From: Mayamaea pseudoterrestris
Taxonomy: Eukaryota; Bacillariophyta; Bacillariophyceae; Sellaphorales; Sellaphoraceae
Length of the DNA: 64,000 nt
NCBI GenBank assembly: GCA_027923505.1
Contig: BROI01000009.1
Span: 496,001 to 560,000, forward strand
Direction of reading: 5' to 3'
Shown here: piece after piece, positions 32,838-43,666 of the stretch
Numbering within the stretch: the first letter of the stretch is position 1
Layout of the letters: each line of letters opens with the position of its first letter
The notes under the pieces: generated by a model
Databases searched by the model: none
What the model was told of the DNA's origin: nothing
What the model saw: the letters and a program-made list of their open reading frames with translations, nothing else
Translations under genes and position numbers: made by a program

Positions 32838-33169
32838 GATTCTACTTTAGACTCTGTGGACTTGTAGTGAGTGATCAATAGGCTTGTTTCAATTGAAGAC
32901 CATGAATGAATAATTCAACGACGGATGTTGACTGTGAATCAAAGGTGTCGTCGTCGTCGGATCGATCCAATGCCATGGTGCGTGCAGCGTTGGTTCGGCG
33001 TGCCAGTCGGAACGTTGAGCCATTGATTGATATTCAATTCTGAATATACAGCTATTTTAGATACTATTTGAATTACTATTGCCTCAAGCGTGAGACGAGT
33101 CAGCATGAGTCACGAGTTTCTTATAGTTAGGGATAGTTTCGCAAGATCGTCACCCACCGCTCGTCGAGG
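32838..33169. other. Divergent promoter region
   Basis: Short gap between the minus-strand ankyrin/armadillo gene and the plus-strand WW-Sec16 gene. No separate gene is seen. Confidence 0.45.
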
Positions 33170-33296
33170 ATGACCATGACGATGGCACGCGAGAAACGCC
33201 AGGATCAAGACGACGAGCCCGTTAACAAATCATCTACAGCGTGAGTCCATAAAGAAAACGAGCTTTTAATAAAAATTAAATAATTTCGTCACGGCA

Positions 33297-33331
33297 AAAA
33301 CAAACAAACGAACAAACGAACAAACAACAAC
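33297..33331. repeat. AAACAAACG-type simple repeat
   Basis: A run of imperfect CAAACAAACGAA units just before the ATG at 33338. It lies in the 5' UTR, or in an intron if the upstream exon at 33170-33240 is used. Confidence 0.7.
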
Positions 33332-33337
33332 GTCATC

Positions 33338-36300
33338 ATGTCGAACCTTTCGCGACCCAGTCTTCCCCGGCCGCCTTCAACGACGCCTGCCATTAAGCGC
33401 AGTATCAGTCCGCTACTGTCGTCGTCAAGCTTGATGAGTACGCCAGTGCATGCAACGAATACATCTACTACCACTTCAAGCAATTCGACTGCAGCAGCAG
33501 CGACTCGAACGATTGGAAGATTTCGATTGCCTCCGTCGAGAGCCGCAACTGCAGTTGGAATCACAACAGACACTGAATCTGCGACTGCATCGAATCTGGA
33601 AGCAACAATTGCTGCTGCTACCACTGCTGTTACTACAACGGGGACTGATGGTGAAACGACGCTGGAAATTACAGCACCAAGTGACAAGTTTAGAAAGGAT
33701 CATTGCTCACCATTCGCAGCAATGTCGATGGAGGATCAGTCGAACCTTGTTTTGGCGACGAAGAATGATGATTGTAACGAGACGACAATTAGCAATCAAC
33801 CGTTTAGAAAGCAGACCAGCGTCGAGCCGAATGATGCCACAGAACCTGACGACCATGATGCACAGGTGCAAGATTCTGCATGGAACGAGCTTGTTGATTC
33901 TGCGAGTGGAAACATATACTATTATAATGCCATGACGGGGGAAACGTCTTGGGAACGTCCAGTCGTGATAGAGGAGAAGCTGATTGCAAAGTTTTCCGAC
34001 GGTGAGGATCTCGTTGCCAGCAAAGCGATTGAGCAACAGCAAGCCGACTCGCTTCCTGCCGAAATTCATATTCAACCGGAAATGACAGCTCTCATGTCGA
34101 ATGACGATCGGCAGTCTGTTGTCAATGTGTCCACTGCTCCACTAAAATACATCAATGGTGCATCGGATTGGAGTGAAGCTGTTTACGAAGCTACTGGGCA
34201 AACCTACTACTACAACACGGTCACCCTGGAAACGTCTTGGGAGCGACCATCGTTACATAATAAGGCCATTGAAAAGGCAGCAGCAATGACTGGTTCTGTA
34301 GATCCGGATGTGTTTGTAGACTTAGACACACCGCCTGAGTTGACACTTCCCGAGCGAGAAGGAGAGTTGACTACGACAAATGCTTACGAAAATTATGAGC
34401 TGTCAAAGAGAGCCGACGAATATCAGCTGCCAAGGGGCTGGATGGTCGAGCTGGACGAAGCGACGGGCCGAACATATTACGTTCATCAAATGACAATGGA
34501 AACAACCTGGGATCGACCCTTGACCGTGCAATGCGTCCCAGAGGATGCGCTCATAAATGAAACGGCCAATGATAAACGGCCAGAGGAAGTCATTCAACAT
34601 CCGGCTCGTGGCACTATGTTGACGATGGAAGCAATGTGCGACACAGCACCACTTTCATTGTCAGCGACGGCAGACGAAGTCTCAATGTACGATAATGGCG
34701 TACCCGAGTCAGCTGGACACGAGCGCCCGTTAGCGGCATTCAAACACAACGCTGTTGAAGCAAGTAGTGTTTTAGACGAATGGACTGAATTATTGCATGG
34801 TTCGAATGGGGAATTGCACGTTTGCAATCAAGCAACTGGGGAAACAGTATGGGACCGTCGCGAGTCGGTGAGCAATGATACACAACAGTTGCTCGTGAAT
34901 GCAGACACTGGACCGGAAAATGTTCCCGAGACATTTGTAGACTCCGCAACGTATGAAACCGAAATTGAAAAATTGAATTTCGATGACGGTGAAGCCACCG
35001 GACCGTCCGAGGCAGAAGAAACGTGTGATTGGATCGAAGAATTGGAGGAGGCAAGTGGTCGGACGTATTATTATAACACAAAGACTGGCGAAACGACGTG
35101 GACACGAATAGGCGCCGACGTTTCGGCCTCCGAGGCTCCCATGGAGTATGTCGAAGATGCTGATATACGAAACGGAGCAGAATTCAACGCAGGGAATTCG
35201 AACGAAGGGTTGTTGAGCGAGGAATCGCAATCAGAAATGGTATCGTTGAAGCAGACACTTGTAGAAATTGCAAGTAACGACATGCCTTCGTTGGAGTGGG
35301 TGGCGCGTGTTGATGAATCGACAGGCAAACCATATTACTTGAATATTATGGCGCGAGCAACAGCTTGGGAACTACCCGAAATAACTGACGTTCCCGCTAC
35401 TTTTCCGGAGGGCGACAAAGGGGGTCTACCGGTAGATGCGATTGCGGAGCCGATTGCGTTAACTGTAAAGAACTCTACATATGGACAAAACCTTGACGAA
35501 TCAGGCGTCGACGAGCAATTAGGACAAGTTGGTGGCGGACTTTCAGACTGGGTCGAGGGTGTAGACGAATTAACAGGTCAGCCGTATATAGTTGACAAAA
35601 AAAGATCAGAGCATACGCTTGGATGCCATGATGCCTCCGAGAGAGGCGAAGGGATCGATGCGGGTTTGGTCAACCACGACGAAAGTGCTGTTGCAAGAAG
35701 CGATTATCCTTTGCCACAATCAATGTGGAGCGAAATGATCGAACCGTCGACTGGGTATAGCTTCTACGTCAACTCTGTAACTGGTGAAACTAAATGGGAA
35801 AGACCAGTTGAATTTGATTCGCGAAGAATGGCTGGCCCTTTGAAGTCATCCGCTGTTCAAAACACTCTGTTGTGTGCTTCACAGGCCGCGGCCCCAAACG
35901 ACCTAGCCAAAAGTATTGCGGACGATTCTTCCTTGGCTACTGATAATAATATTGACCTGGTGTCGAAACAAAACGAGTGCAACACCAAGGTGTCTGACGA
36001 TCAGAAAGACACACTCACCGAGAGTGAGCGAAGCATGGTGGAGTTAGAAAGAAACACGAAAGAGTCCGTACGACCATTGACTTTACCGGATGGCTGGGAA
36101 GAGTTAATTGATCATAACACAGGGAGCGTGTACTATTTTTGCGCGGAAAGAAGCATTACTTCGTGGGAGCGACCGATCAGTTATGCTGACGTCGATGAAT
36201 CAGATGCAATGGTCGATCAACCTGAAGTTACGGGATGCCAGGCCTGCATTCCATTTTCATGGGAGGAAGTGGCTGATGGCCAAGGATGCATTTATTATTT

Positions 36301-39179
36301 TAATGCCGAGACAAACGAAACGTCTTGGATGCTTCCTACAGACTCGATTGTAACAAATGAGGCCACTAGAGTAGGGATTGAAGATAACGATGAGGATCAT
36401 CCGCATGCCTCTGAGCCGCCGGTAGCGTTTCAGGACGCTAACGACGAATACAATATGGTGAATAATGAACGCGCTGACGAGTGGTCCGAGGCGGTCGATC
36501 CGATATCAGGAAAGATGTACTTTTTTAACGCCGTCACTGGTGAGACCTCCTGGGACCCACCTTGCCCAGATACTGGGTCACCTAATGGCAATGTTGCTGT
36601 TACCATAGAGTCTGAACAGACAGAGTCGCCTGTTATGAGCGTTGGAACGGCCGGCGATGCATCGCTAATCCAGCGACACAATCTGCCGAGGAGTTGGTCA
36701 GAACTCCGCGACGGAGAAGGCCGAGTTTATTACTTCAACGAAGAAACAAGCGAAACAACTTGGGAGTTCCCAAAGCTAGCGGACTGTGCAGCCGACAAGG
36801 TCCTGCCCAATGGTGCAAAGCCGATGGTTGATGAAAAGAGCCAAGATGGCTCTGCTCGCAATCATTCTCAAACACCAGTGAATTCAACTTCTCGCAGATT
36901 TGGGTCGATTGTTGCGAAATTTGGATTTGGTGGTCGACTACTTGTCTCAGCTCGCGGATCGCTCATGATTTACAAGACTTCAGAGGTCGTTCCAAGCGAC
37001 ATGATTCTTAAAATTGAATCTAGCAAACGCGCCAATAATGTCATAGGTTGTCTTGTTTCAGCTGATGCTTCGGATGTGGCTGCATACGTCAATTCTCAGT
37101 CTGAAACGGATCATGATATTTTATGGCGTCTCGTATCCATCGCAACAGAAACGAATGGCACATTAAGAGTCGACGACAAATCATTCAACCTCGAGCCGTT
37201 GCTTTTACACTATTTAAGAGCGAGCCTTGACCATGACGGACGCACTAACGTTTCTGCTCATGAGGTGCTGAACAAGATCAAGTTCGAAAGTGGAAATTTG
37301 CACAAGGTCCTAGAGCTTCTCATTAGCGGACATGCAGAAAAGGCTGCCGAGGAGGCATTTTTGGAAGGAAACCATGCAATTTCGCTCATAATTGCACACG
37401 GATGCGGCACACAAGTTTTTCAAAAAGCACTTGAAAAGTTTGGGACGAACGGTCTCCTGGAAGGATGTACATTACACATTTACACCATGATGCTTTCTCA
37501 GCAGATTAGTGACCCAGCAAAAGTCAATTGGGGCGACAATGTCGAGCTGTTATGCACGACATGGAAGCAAACCCTTGCTGTAATTCTCAGTAACCGAGTT
37601 AAAGGCTGGGATGTATTCGCGCTGTCACTTGCCGACCAATTGCACGCGGTGGGCAATGTTGCCGCAGCGCATTTTTGTTACTTGATATCAGGTGTGTCGC
37701 TCGCCTCACCAGCTCGCAAAGGTGGCAAAATGTCACTGATAGGCTGTGGATTAACGCATCCAATGGATTTGGCACTCGCGACGAAATCTTCAATTATGGC
37801 TTTTGCTCGTACTGAAGCTTACGAATGGGCGAGGCGACAAGGTAACTCCACTTACGTTTGCTCTTCTCTTCAACCTTTGAAGCTGGTTTACGCCGTGCTT
37901 TTGGCAGATTATGGGTTCGAAGAAGCTGCTTTAAGCTATGCCAGAAGCATCGTTGATTGTATTGGGGCTGCCGGCAATGATTTTGATGGCGCGACCAATA
38001 CGGTGCCGCTATGGTTATCTTGTCTTGGCGTCGACCGCAATCATACACTAGTTTCTCTCGCCGAGTTTATGCAGCGCCTCGAACGACGAGTCGCCCCTGC
38101 CAATGAGTCAATTACATCAGACAACAAGAAGGACGCAACGGGTTTTCCAGATCACACGCTTTACGCTGAACGAAGTGACAAGTGTCTTCCACCAGCGCCG
38201 TTACTGATGAAACCCAATGAGCGAGCAGAGCGAGCACCAGCGACGAGACAACAACGGCCGTCACTGTTGCAGACCCGAGATTTGCAGTCGATATCCCCAA
38301 CGCACAAAAGAGATGTGCCGGCAACACCTGAGTCTCATCAGTCGGTTGGGCAGATGCCACCGACCATGTTGCCTCTTAGGGAGACTATTAGCTCATTGAC
38401 GCGGGCGCAATCATCAAGTAAGACAGACACTTTGGAAGCAATCCTACCAAAGATGAAAGTGGCCGGTTCGGCGCCGGAGCTCCAATATCAGCAGACGCGC
38501 TCCAGTCAATTAGGCGATAGTATTGAGAAGAAACAAGCGTTGAATCCACCGTCAGCACCTCCAACACATCCTACAACCCCGACAGGCCAAATGGTGGCTC
38601 AACCTGCACAACAAGAAATAATCAAACCCATCAAAAGTGCACCATTGTCCGCACCGGCCCATTTAGAAGGAAGGAGTAAGTTTTGATGATATTCCGTCAA
38701 CTCGCTTGTTTACTTTCGTCGCACTCGGGACTATACTCATACGCTCTCAATTGTTTGTAAAAGGACGTAGCTATTTTAACTTTGGCATCAAGTCGAAGGT
38801 CACAAAATGGTTGAATCCTGATGCGCATGAGGCCGATTTAGGGGAGAAGATGGAAGCATACTACGACAACGAACGAAAGGTTTGGATATTCCCGGGCGAG
38901 AACCCCGACGACATTGCCAAGCCGATTGGTCCGCCTCCAACACCACAAATGTCCGTGCCTGATGATTTGAAACCAACTCCTCCATTTGCTGCACCGTCCA
39001 ACGATCCATTGGCAGCCATGATGGCTCCTCCACCTCGCGCTCTAGGCAATAAAGCTGCAAAATCACGGAACGCTTCTACCGGTATTACTCCTGGCCGTAT
39101 GCCTGGTATGATCATCCCAGGATCGGCAACTGGGGCACCGATGTTTGCTGTTTTCCAGCCTACTGCAGCTGCAACGTGA
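33338..39179 (+). CDS. Sec16 homologue with an N-terminal array of about twelve WW domains
   Basis: Model: exon 33338-38675, intron 38676-38763 (88 bp, GTAAGT...AAAG), exon 38764-39179; 1917 residues. After a disordered start come twelve WW or WW-like units near residues 181, 275, 366, 479, 564, 653, 737, 797, 918, 972, 1047 and 1119, typically DWSEAxDxxTGxTYYYN then TxETSWERP. The seventh and fourth are degenerate. From about 1185 the Sec16 central domain begins (KFGFGGRLLVSARGS) and runs through AAEEAFLEGNHAISLIIAHG, WKQTLAVILSNR, AAAHFCYLISG to LVYAVLLADYGFEEAALSYA near 1530. The tail has the Sec16-type KVTKWLNPDAHEADLGEKME and proline-rich sequence. Sec16 scaffolds COPII assembly at ER exit sites. 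WW domains bind proline motifs, which COPII proteins carry. An alternative first exon at 33170-33240 would splice in frame (see findings). Confidence 0.88.
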
Positions 39180-40406
39180 CGAGTACTGGCCACGGACGAT
39201 ACTTCTAGATGGTAGCATAATGCTACGACACCTAGTCTTCGCAATTATACCACTCGATAGACTTTACTTTACTATAAGTGAAATTGTTGACGACGGATGC
39301 CAGCCAAACAAAACGATGAGCATCGCGCAAGCTATCAAACTTCGTTAGTAGTGGCTAAGTAACTCTCATTTAAGCACTCTGCGAATTCAATGCTTTGTGT
39401 CGAACAGTTGCAAGACAAAGCATGCGTGGACGAAATCAAGCCGTGTGTGTTTGTGGATGCATCGTCATAATCGCAGGCAAGCAGCTTTAGCGTCACAAAA
39501 TGCATTGACCACCTTTGATGGCGCAGTTTCGACGATGTAGTTGCGTCCCCATCACATTGTATGTTTGCAAAGTCTGGGTGAGACGAGAAACCGTGCGCAT
39601 AGCGGCGAAAGCACAGGCTTCGGTCGTGCAAGCATACTCATGGGTATACTCGCAATAGAGTTACATCAGACAAGCTCACTGGAGCGGCGCATACCGCCGG
39701 ATCAACTGACAATGTAGTATCGGTAGCGACTTCATCTCTGTATTTCTGTAAATCTTTCGCTGGGTCACAGGACCAATGTAGTAGTCATGATTGATGTTAC
39801 TTGTTACTTGTATTGCAGTCTGTAGAGTAAGCATTGGCGATGGAAAGTCGTGCGCGAAACGTTCAATATTGGCACGAAGTGCTACAGACGAGGAACATGT
39901 AGTCCATTGCTGAACAAATCGTCAATCCTTTCTTTATTAAAGCATGCAAGATATTCATTGCAACCATCAACAATGTCCGTTTCAAGTTGCTTGACTCGTC
40001 GTTTGTCCACATTGGCACGAGTCGCGATTAGAGCAATCGCATCCGTCGTCGTCGTGAGATAATGTTGGAGGAATCGTTGCATACAGCTATTGAGACGATC
40101 GAGATGAAATGACACCAATCGCCTGCATGGTCGAGACGTTGGCCATCGTCCATCGTCGTGGAATCAATCGGAAGGCCGACCCGGATTCGTGTCGCAGTAA
40201 GTTTCGGTGCGACAAGAATCTTTTCGACCGCGCATCACCATGAACTTCCTCCGGCAGCCGGCAAACTGAGAGCAGACAAGTACTCCTGTATAGCAGAATC
40301 CTTTCTTCGCGTCCAGACCAACCATTGTCGCAAGCCATAATCTCTATAACGAGTTTACCAGTCGTCAGTCATTGTATAACAGGAAAGCGACAGCAGCAGC
40401 AACAGC
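39180..40406. other. Intergenic, no supported gene
   Basis: About 1.2 kb between two plus-strand genes. Frames of up to 98 codons on the minus strand lack any domain or splice support. Confidence 0.45.
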
Positions 40407-41621
40407 ATGAGAATCGTTTTGAGTAGCAGCAGCAGCTGCAAAAGCTTTCACTCCGCCCTTCGTAGACCTTCATCGCAACAACGATTGCTCTCTGCTTCGG
40501 CCAATGTTTGGATTAACAAAGATACGCGAGTCATTTGCCAAGGATTCACGGGAAAGCAGGTGCGTGATAGATTCGTCATAATAGAACAGGAAGAAGCGGC
40601 TGCTACTTTGACATTTTGTTTCACCCTTCTCGAGCATTCAATACTCTTCTTTCTTTCTCACTCCACTGCCCTTCTCACTGCTCCACTTCAGGGAACCTTC
40701 CACTGCACGCAAGCAATTGATTATGGCACCAACATGGTCGGCGGCGTGACGCCCAAGAAGGGAGGCTCTGAACACTTGGGACTGCCCGTCTTCAACACTG
40801 TCGCCGAAGCCAAGTCTGCCGTACAACCAGACGCCAGCGTCATTTACGTTCCTCCTCCGTTCGCGGCGCAAGCTATCTTGGATGCCGTTGAGTCGGAGAT
40901 TCCATTGGTCGTTTGCATTACCGAAGGAATTCCACAGCAAGACATGGCTCGCGTCAAGCATGCCCTTCGCTCACAGTCGGCGACGCGACTCATTGGCCCA
41001 AACTGTCCAGGTATGTAGTAGAACAACTCGCTCATGTTACAACGTCTTTGCGTTCGCCATTCTTATCTTCGTCATTTTACAGGTATCATCAAACCCGGCG
41101 AGTGCAAGATTGGAATCATGCCTGGATACATTCACACGCCTGGCAAGATCGGTGTAGTGAGTCGATCCGGAACTTTGACCTATGAAGCTGTTTGGCAAAC
41201 GACGGTTGCTGGTCTTGGTCAAAGTACCGTCGTTGGCATTGGCGGAGATCCATTCAACGGCACGAACTTTATCGACTGCCTGGAACGGTTTACTAACGAT
41301 CCAGAAACCAAGGGAATCATCATGATTGGCGAGATTGGAGGATCTGCCGAGGAGGAAGCAGCCGACTGGCTCAAGGAGTATGGCGACAAGAGCAAACCAG
41401 TCGTTTCGTTTATTGCAGGCATGACTGCTCCACCAGGCCGACGCATGGGGCACGCTGGTGCCATTATTGCTGGAGGCAAGGGAACGGCGCAGGCCAAATT
41501 TGACGCGCTGGAAGCGGTTGGCGTCCACGTTACACGAAGCCCAGCGCAGCTTGGAGCCACCATGATGGAAGCCATGGGTCTAGAGTATCCGCCTGGCGGA
41601 AAGGATCAAGTGGCGGCGTAG
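40407..41621 (+). CDS. SUCLG1: Succinyl-CoA ligase alpha subunit, mitochondrial (3 exons)
   Basis: Model: exons 40407-40559, 40692-41010, 41083-41621; introns of 132 and 72 bp with GT-AG ends; 336 residues. Residues 1-33 are Arg- and Ser-rich without acids, a typical mitochondrial presequence ([19 protein letters not shown]). The mature part follows the family closely: [14 protein letters not shown] for CoA binding, [24 protein letters not shown]-like strand, [28 protein letters not shown]-like [12 protein letters not shown], and [11 protein letters not shown] with the histidine that is phosphorylated during catalysis. With the beta subunit it makes ATP or GTP from succinyl-CoA in the TCA cycle. 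Length agrees with the animal enzyme (about 346). No defect is seen. Confidence 0.97.
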
Positions 41622-42061
41622 ATGGCGTTTGATAGTGGGTGAGCGTGAATTTTGAGCAGTAAGCCACAGCAGCGCGATGGTTAGTTGAGTTTGCGACGAT
41701 GCAAACTATTTAATCATAGCTCTATTCGATAGCATGTTTGTCGTAACAACAATTAGCATCTACATCTACATCTCTTACATCACAACAGCCCGCCTTCTTT
41801 GAGTGCAGAAAGGCTTTTCTTACGAACTAGTCTCAGCCAGCCGTGACATGCTAATGGCCATACATAAAGCCATGTACACGCTTTAATCTTCAATTACACA
41901 AGAATGATGCTAACATCTTTATTTAGACTGCACTACAAGTTGGTATACCTGGCTGGGGACTCAGTAGACTGCAATGTGACTGGTGAGAAGCATGTTTGAC
42001 ATTCAAATGCCCATACATCAAGCCACAGCCAGCGGATGCCATGACATTCAAAGGACTAAAT
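41622..42061. other. Intergenic, no supported gene
   Basis: About 440 bp between convergent genes. No gene or repeat is evident. Confidence 0.45.
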
Positions 42062-42430
42062 TTAATTGTGGACATCTTCATTCACCGAAGCCTGCTCACC
42101 AACCAGCTTGTCCAATTTGGCTTCGACACGCTGCATCCTCTGCGTAAGCCTGCGAATCTCTTCCTTCGATTCCCGTTCGATACGCTGCTCCTTCTGCGTA
42201 AGCCTGCGAATCTCTTCCTTCGATTCCCGTTCGATAAGCTGCTTTTTCTGCGTGAGCCTGCGAATCTCTTCCTCCGATTCCCGTTCGATACGCTGCTTTT
42301 TCTGCGTGAGCCTGCGAATCTCTTCCTCCGATTCCCATTCAGCAGTCATGAGCTTCTCTCGCATTCTATCTTCGAGAAAGTCCATACCTTGAGCGTGCTG
42401 CCTTACCTGCGTGTTCATCACCTCCAACAT
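42062..42430 (-). CDS. Coiled-coil repeat frame, maybe the 3' exon of the locus at 42.6-43.2 kb
   Basis: A 122-residue frame from ATG 42430. It is almost entirely four tandem 18-residue units, ESEEEIRRLTQKKQRIER and variants, flanked by short helices (VRQHAQGMDFLEDRMREK and VEAKLDKLVGEQAS). It should form a long coiled coil. It may be a small gene, or the C-terminal exon of the unresolved gene just upstream, which would then share the head-plus-repeat-stalk layout seen at 9.9-22.9 kb. No splice junction joining them could be confirmed. Confidence 0.5.
   Translation of the reverse strand: MLEVMNTQVRQHAQGMDFLEDRMREKLMTAEWESEEEIRRLTQKKQRIERESEEEIRRLTQKKQLIERESKEEIRRLTQKEQRIERESKEEIRRLTQRMQRVEAKLDKLVGEQASVNEDVHN
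42130..42345. repeat. 54-bp coding tandem repeat, four units
   Basis: Four units of 54 bp with the core GCGAATCTCTTCCTYCGATT, starting near 42155, 42209, 42263 and 42317. They differ by few bases, which points to recent expansion. Confidence 0.85.
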
Positions 42431-42616
42431 CAAGGTTATAATAGCTTAATGATCCATTCCCAGGGCCCTCAGCTCAATCACGCTTGTTTCCAAATCCTCG
42501 TATCGACTTGCTGGCATCCCATCAGTGATTTGCAACACGCCGCGCTGTCTCCAACTATCCTGCTGAAAGCAATCGCCCAAGCACTCAGGAGTGAAAGCAT
42601 CGTGCACAGGTACCGG

Positions 42617-43199
42617 TTAATCGGAATGCGAGTACGGTGAACGTCGCATAGGTGTGCAGAGAACAAGACGTCGGCTATAATCACTTCCAGATACACGTCT
42701 TGAGAGAGGATAACTAGTCACAAATTGAAGAGTGTCTTGAAGATGCTGTTTAATGAGACTAAGTTCGTCACGATCACGATTGTACGGGATCGAAGTTTGC
42801 GCGATGAAGAGTTGACACTCTGCCTGCAACTCGATGTCGCTGGTTTTCGGCGAGGACAAATGATTCATACTGCGGGCCAATTTTGATGTACTTGGTTCCG
42901 TTGCTGTCTCTTATCTGAATTGAATCGCCCAAATGTAAACCATCGTAGAATAGTGCGCAGAGGCTGCTCGAGACCTTGAGAATACATCTGCCATCATCCG
43001 TAAACAGATCTGAAAGATGCTCAAACTCTACAGAAGCAAGCTGCCAAATTTTCTTGTCATCTTTCAACTGATACACTGGAACCCCGAGAGACACGCGAAG
43101 GTCAAACTGGTGCTGCAAGTCTGAAGCGATGAGAGTCGTCTCCTCTGCCGGAACATCCGACAGAATTCGACGAATCGAGGCGTGCAGGACGTTAGCCAT
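42617..43199 (-). pseudogene. Unresolved or frame-broken member of the lineage-specific family
   Basis: From ATG 43199 a 141-codon frame encodes a protein-like sequence: TLIASDLQHQFDLRVSLGV, then LFYDGLHLGDSIQIRDSNG. Coding character then seems to pass to another frame around 42840-42860, which continues with ECQLFIAQTSIPYNRDRDEL and QHLQDTLQFVTSYPLSRR to about 42680. I see no intron at the transition, so this is either a frameshifted host gene or a sequence error. The order of motifs weakly follows the second helical domain of the gene at 19.4-20.7 kb (ALYDLVHLSREGQKMV, then a hydrophobic helix). Confidence 0.4.
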
Positions 43200-43666
43200 A
43201 CTAAAGATATATATATCAAACCTTGTGAGCGAAAGTCTTGTAGAGCAAGCGATTTTGTTTTATATCAATTGGGATTGTAACTGGATCCGTTTTGTAACGA
43301 GGCATTTCGCAACAGCGTGTGGAACTCGTCGTCGCTTGCTCGAAGGCTGAGTACCACTAAGACGTAGAATGAGCTGCACCATGGCCCATGGCCGCCACGA
43401 CTTGATTGTATAATTGCCGAATAGCTCCTACTTTAATTGCCATTGATTGAAATCTGACTGATAACAAGCATAGTCATTACTACTAAAAAGAAAAACGATC
43501 AAGCAGAACTACATTGCAGCAGTCCTTGTTTTAATTGACTGAGAGCGGCTGAACAACGAGCGAACCGCGAACCGCGGACCTTTCCTTCTGGTGCGAGGCG
43601 AGCGAATACAGCAAGTAATTAATCACGACGACGCATTTGGATTATTCTGCTTTCGGTCGACGCATC

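Noticed and set aside
33289-33687. Minus-strand valine-rich frame opposite the start of WW-Sec16
   Set aside because: It is the antisense of Ser/Thr/Ala-rich coding sequence.
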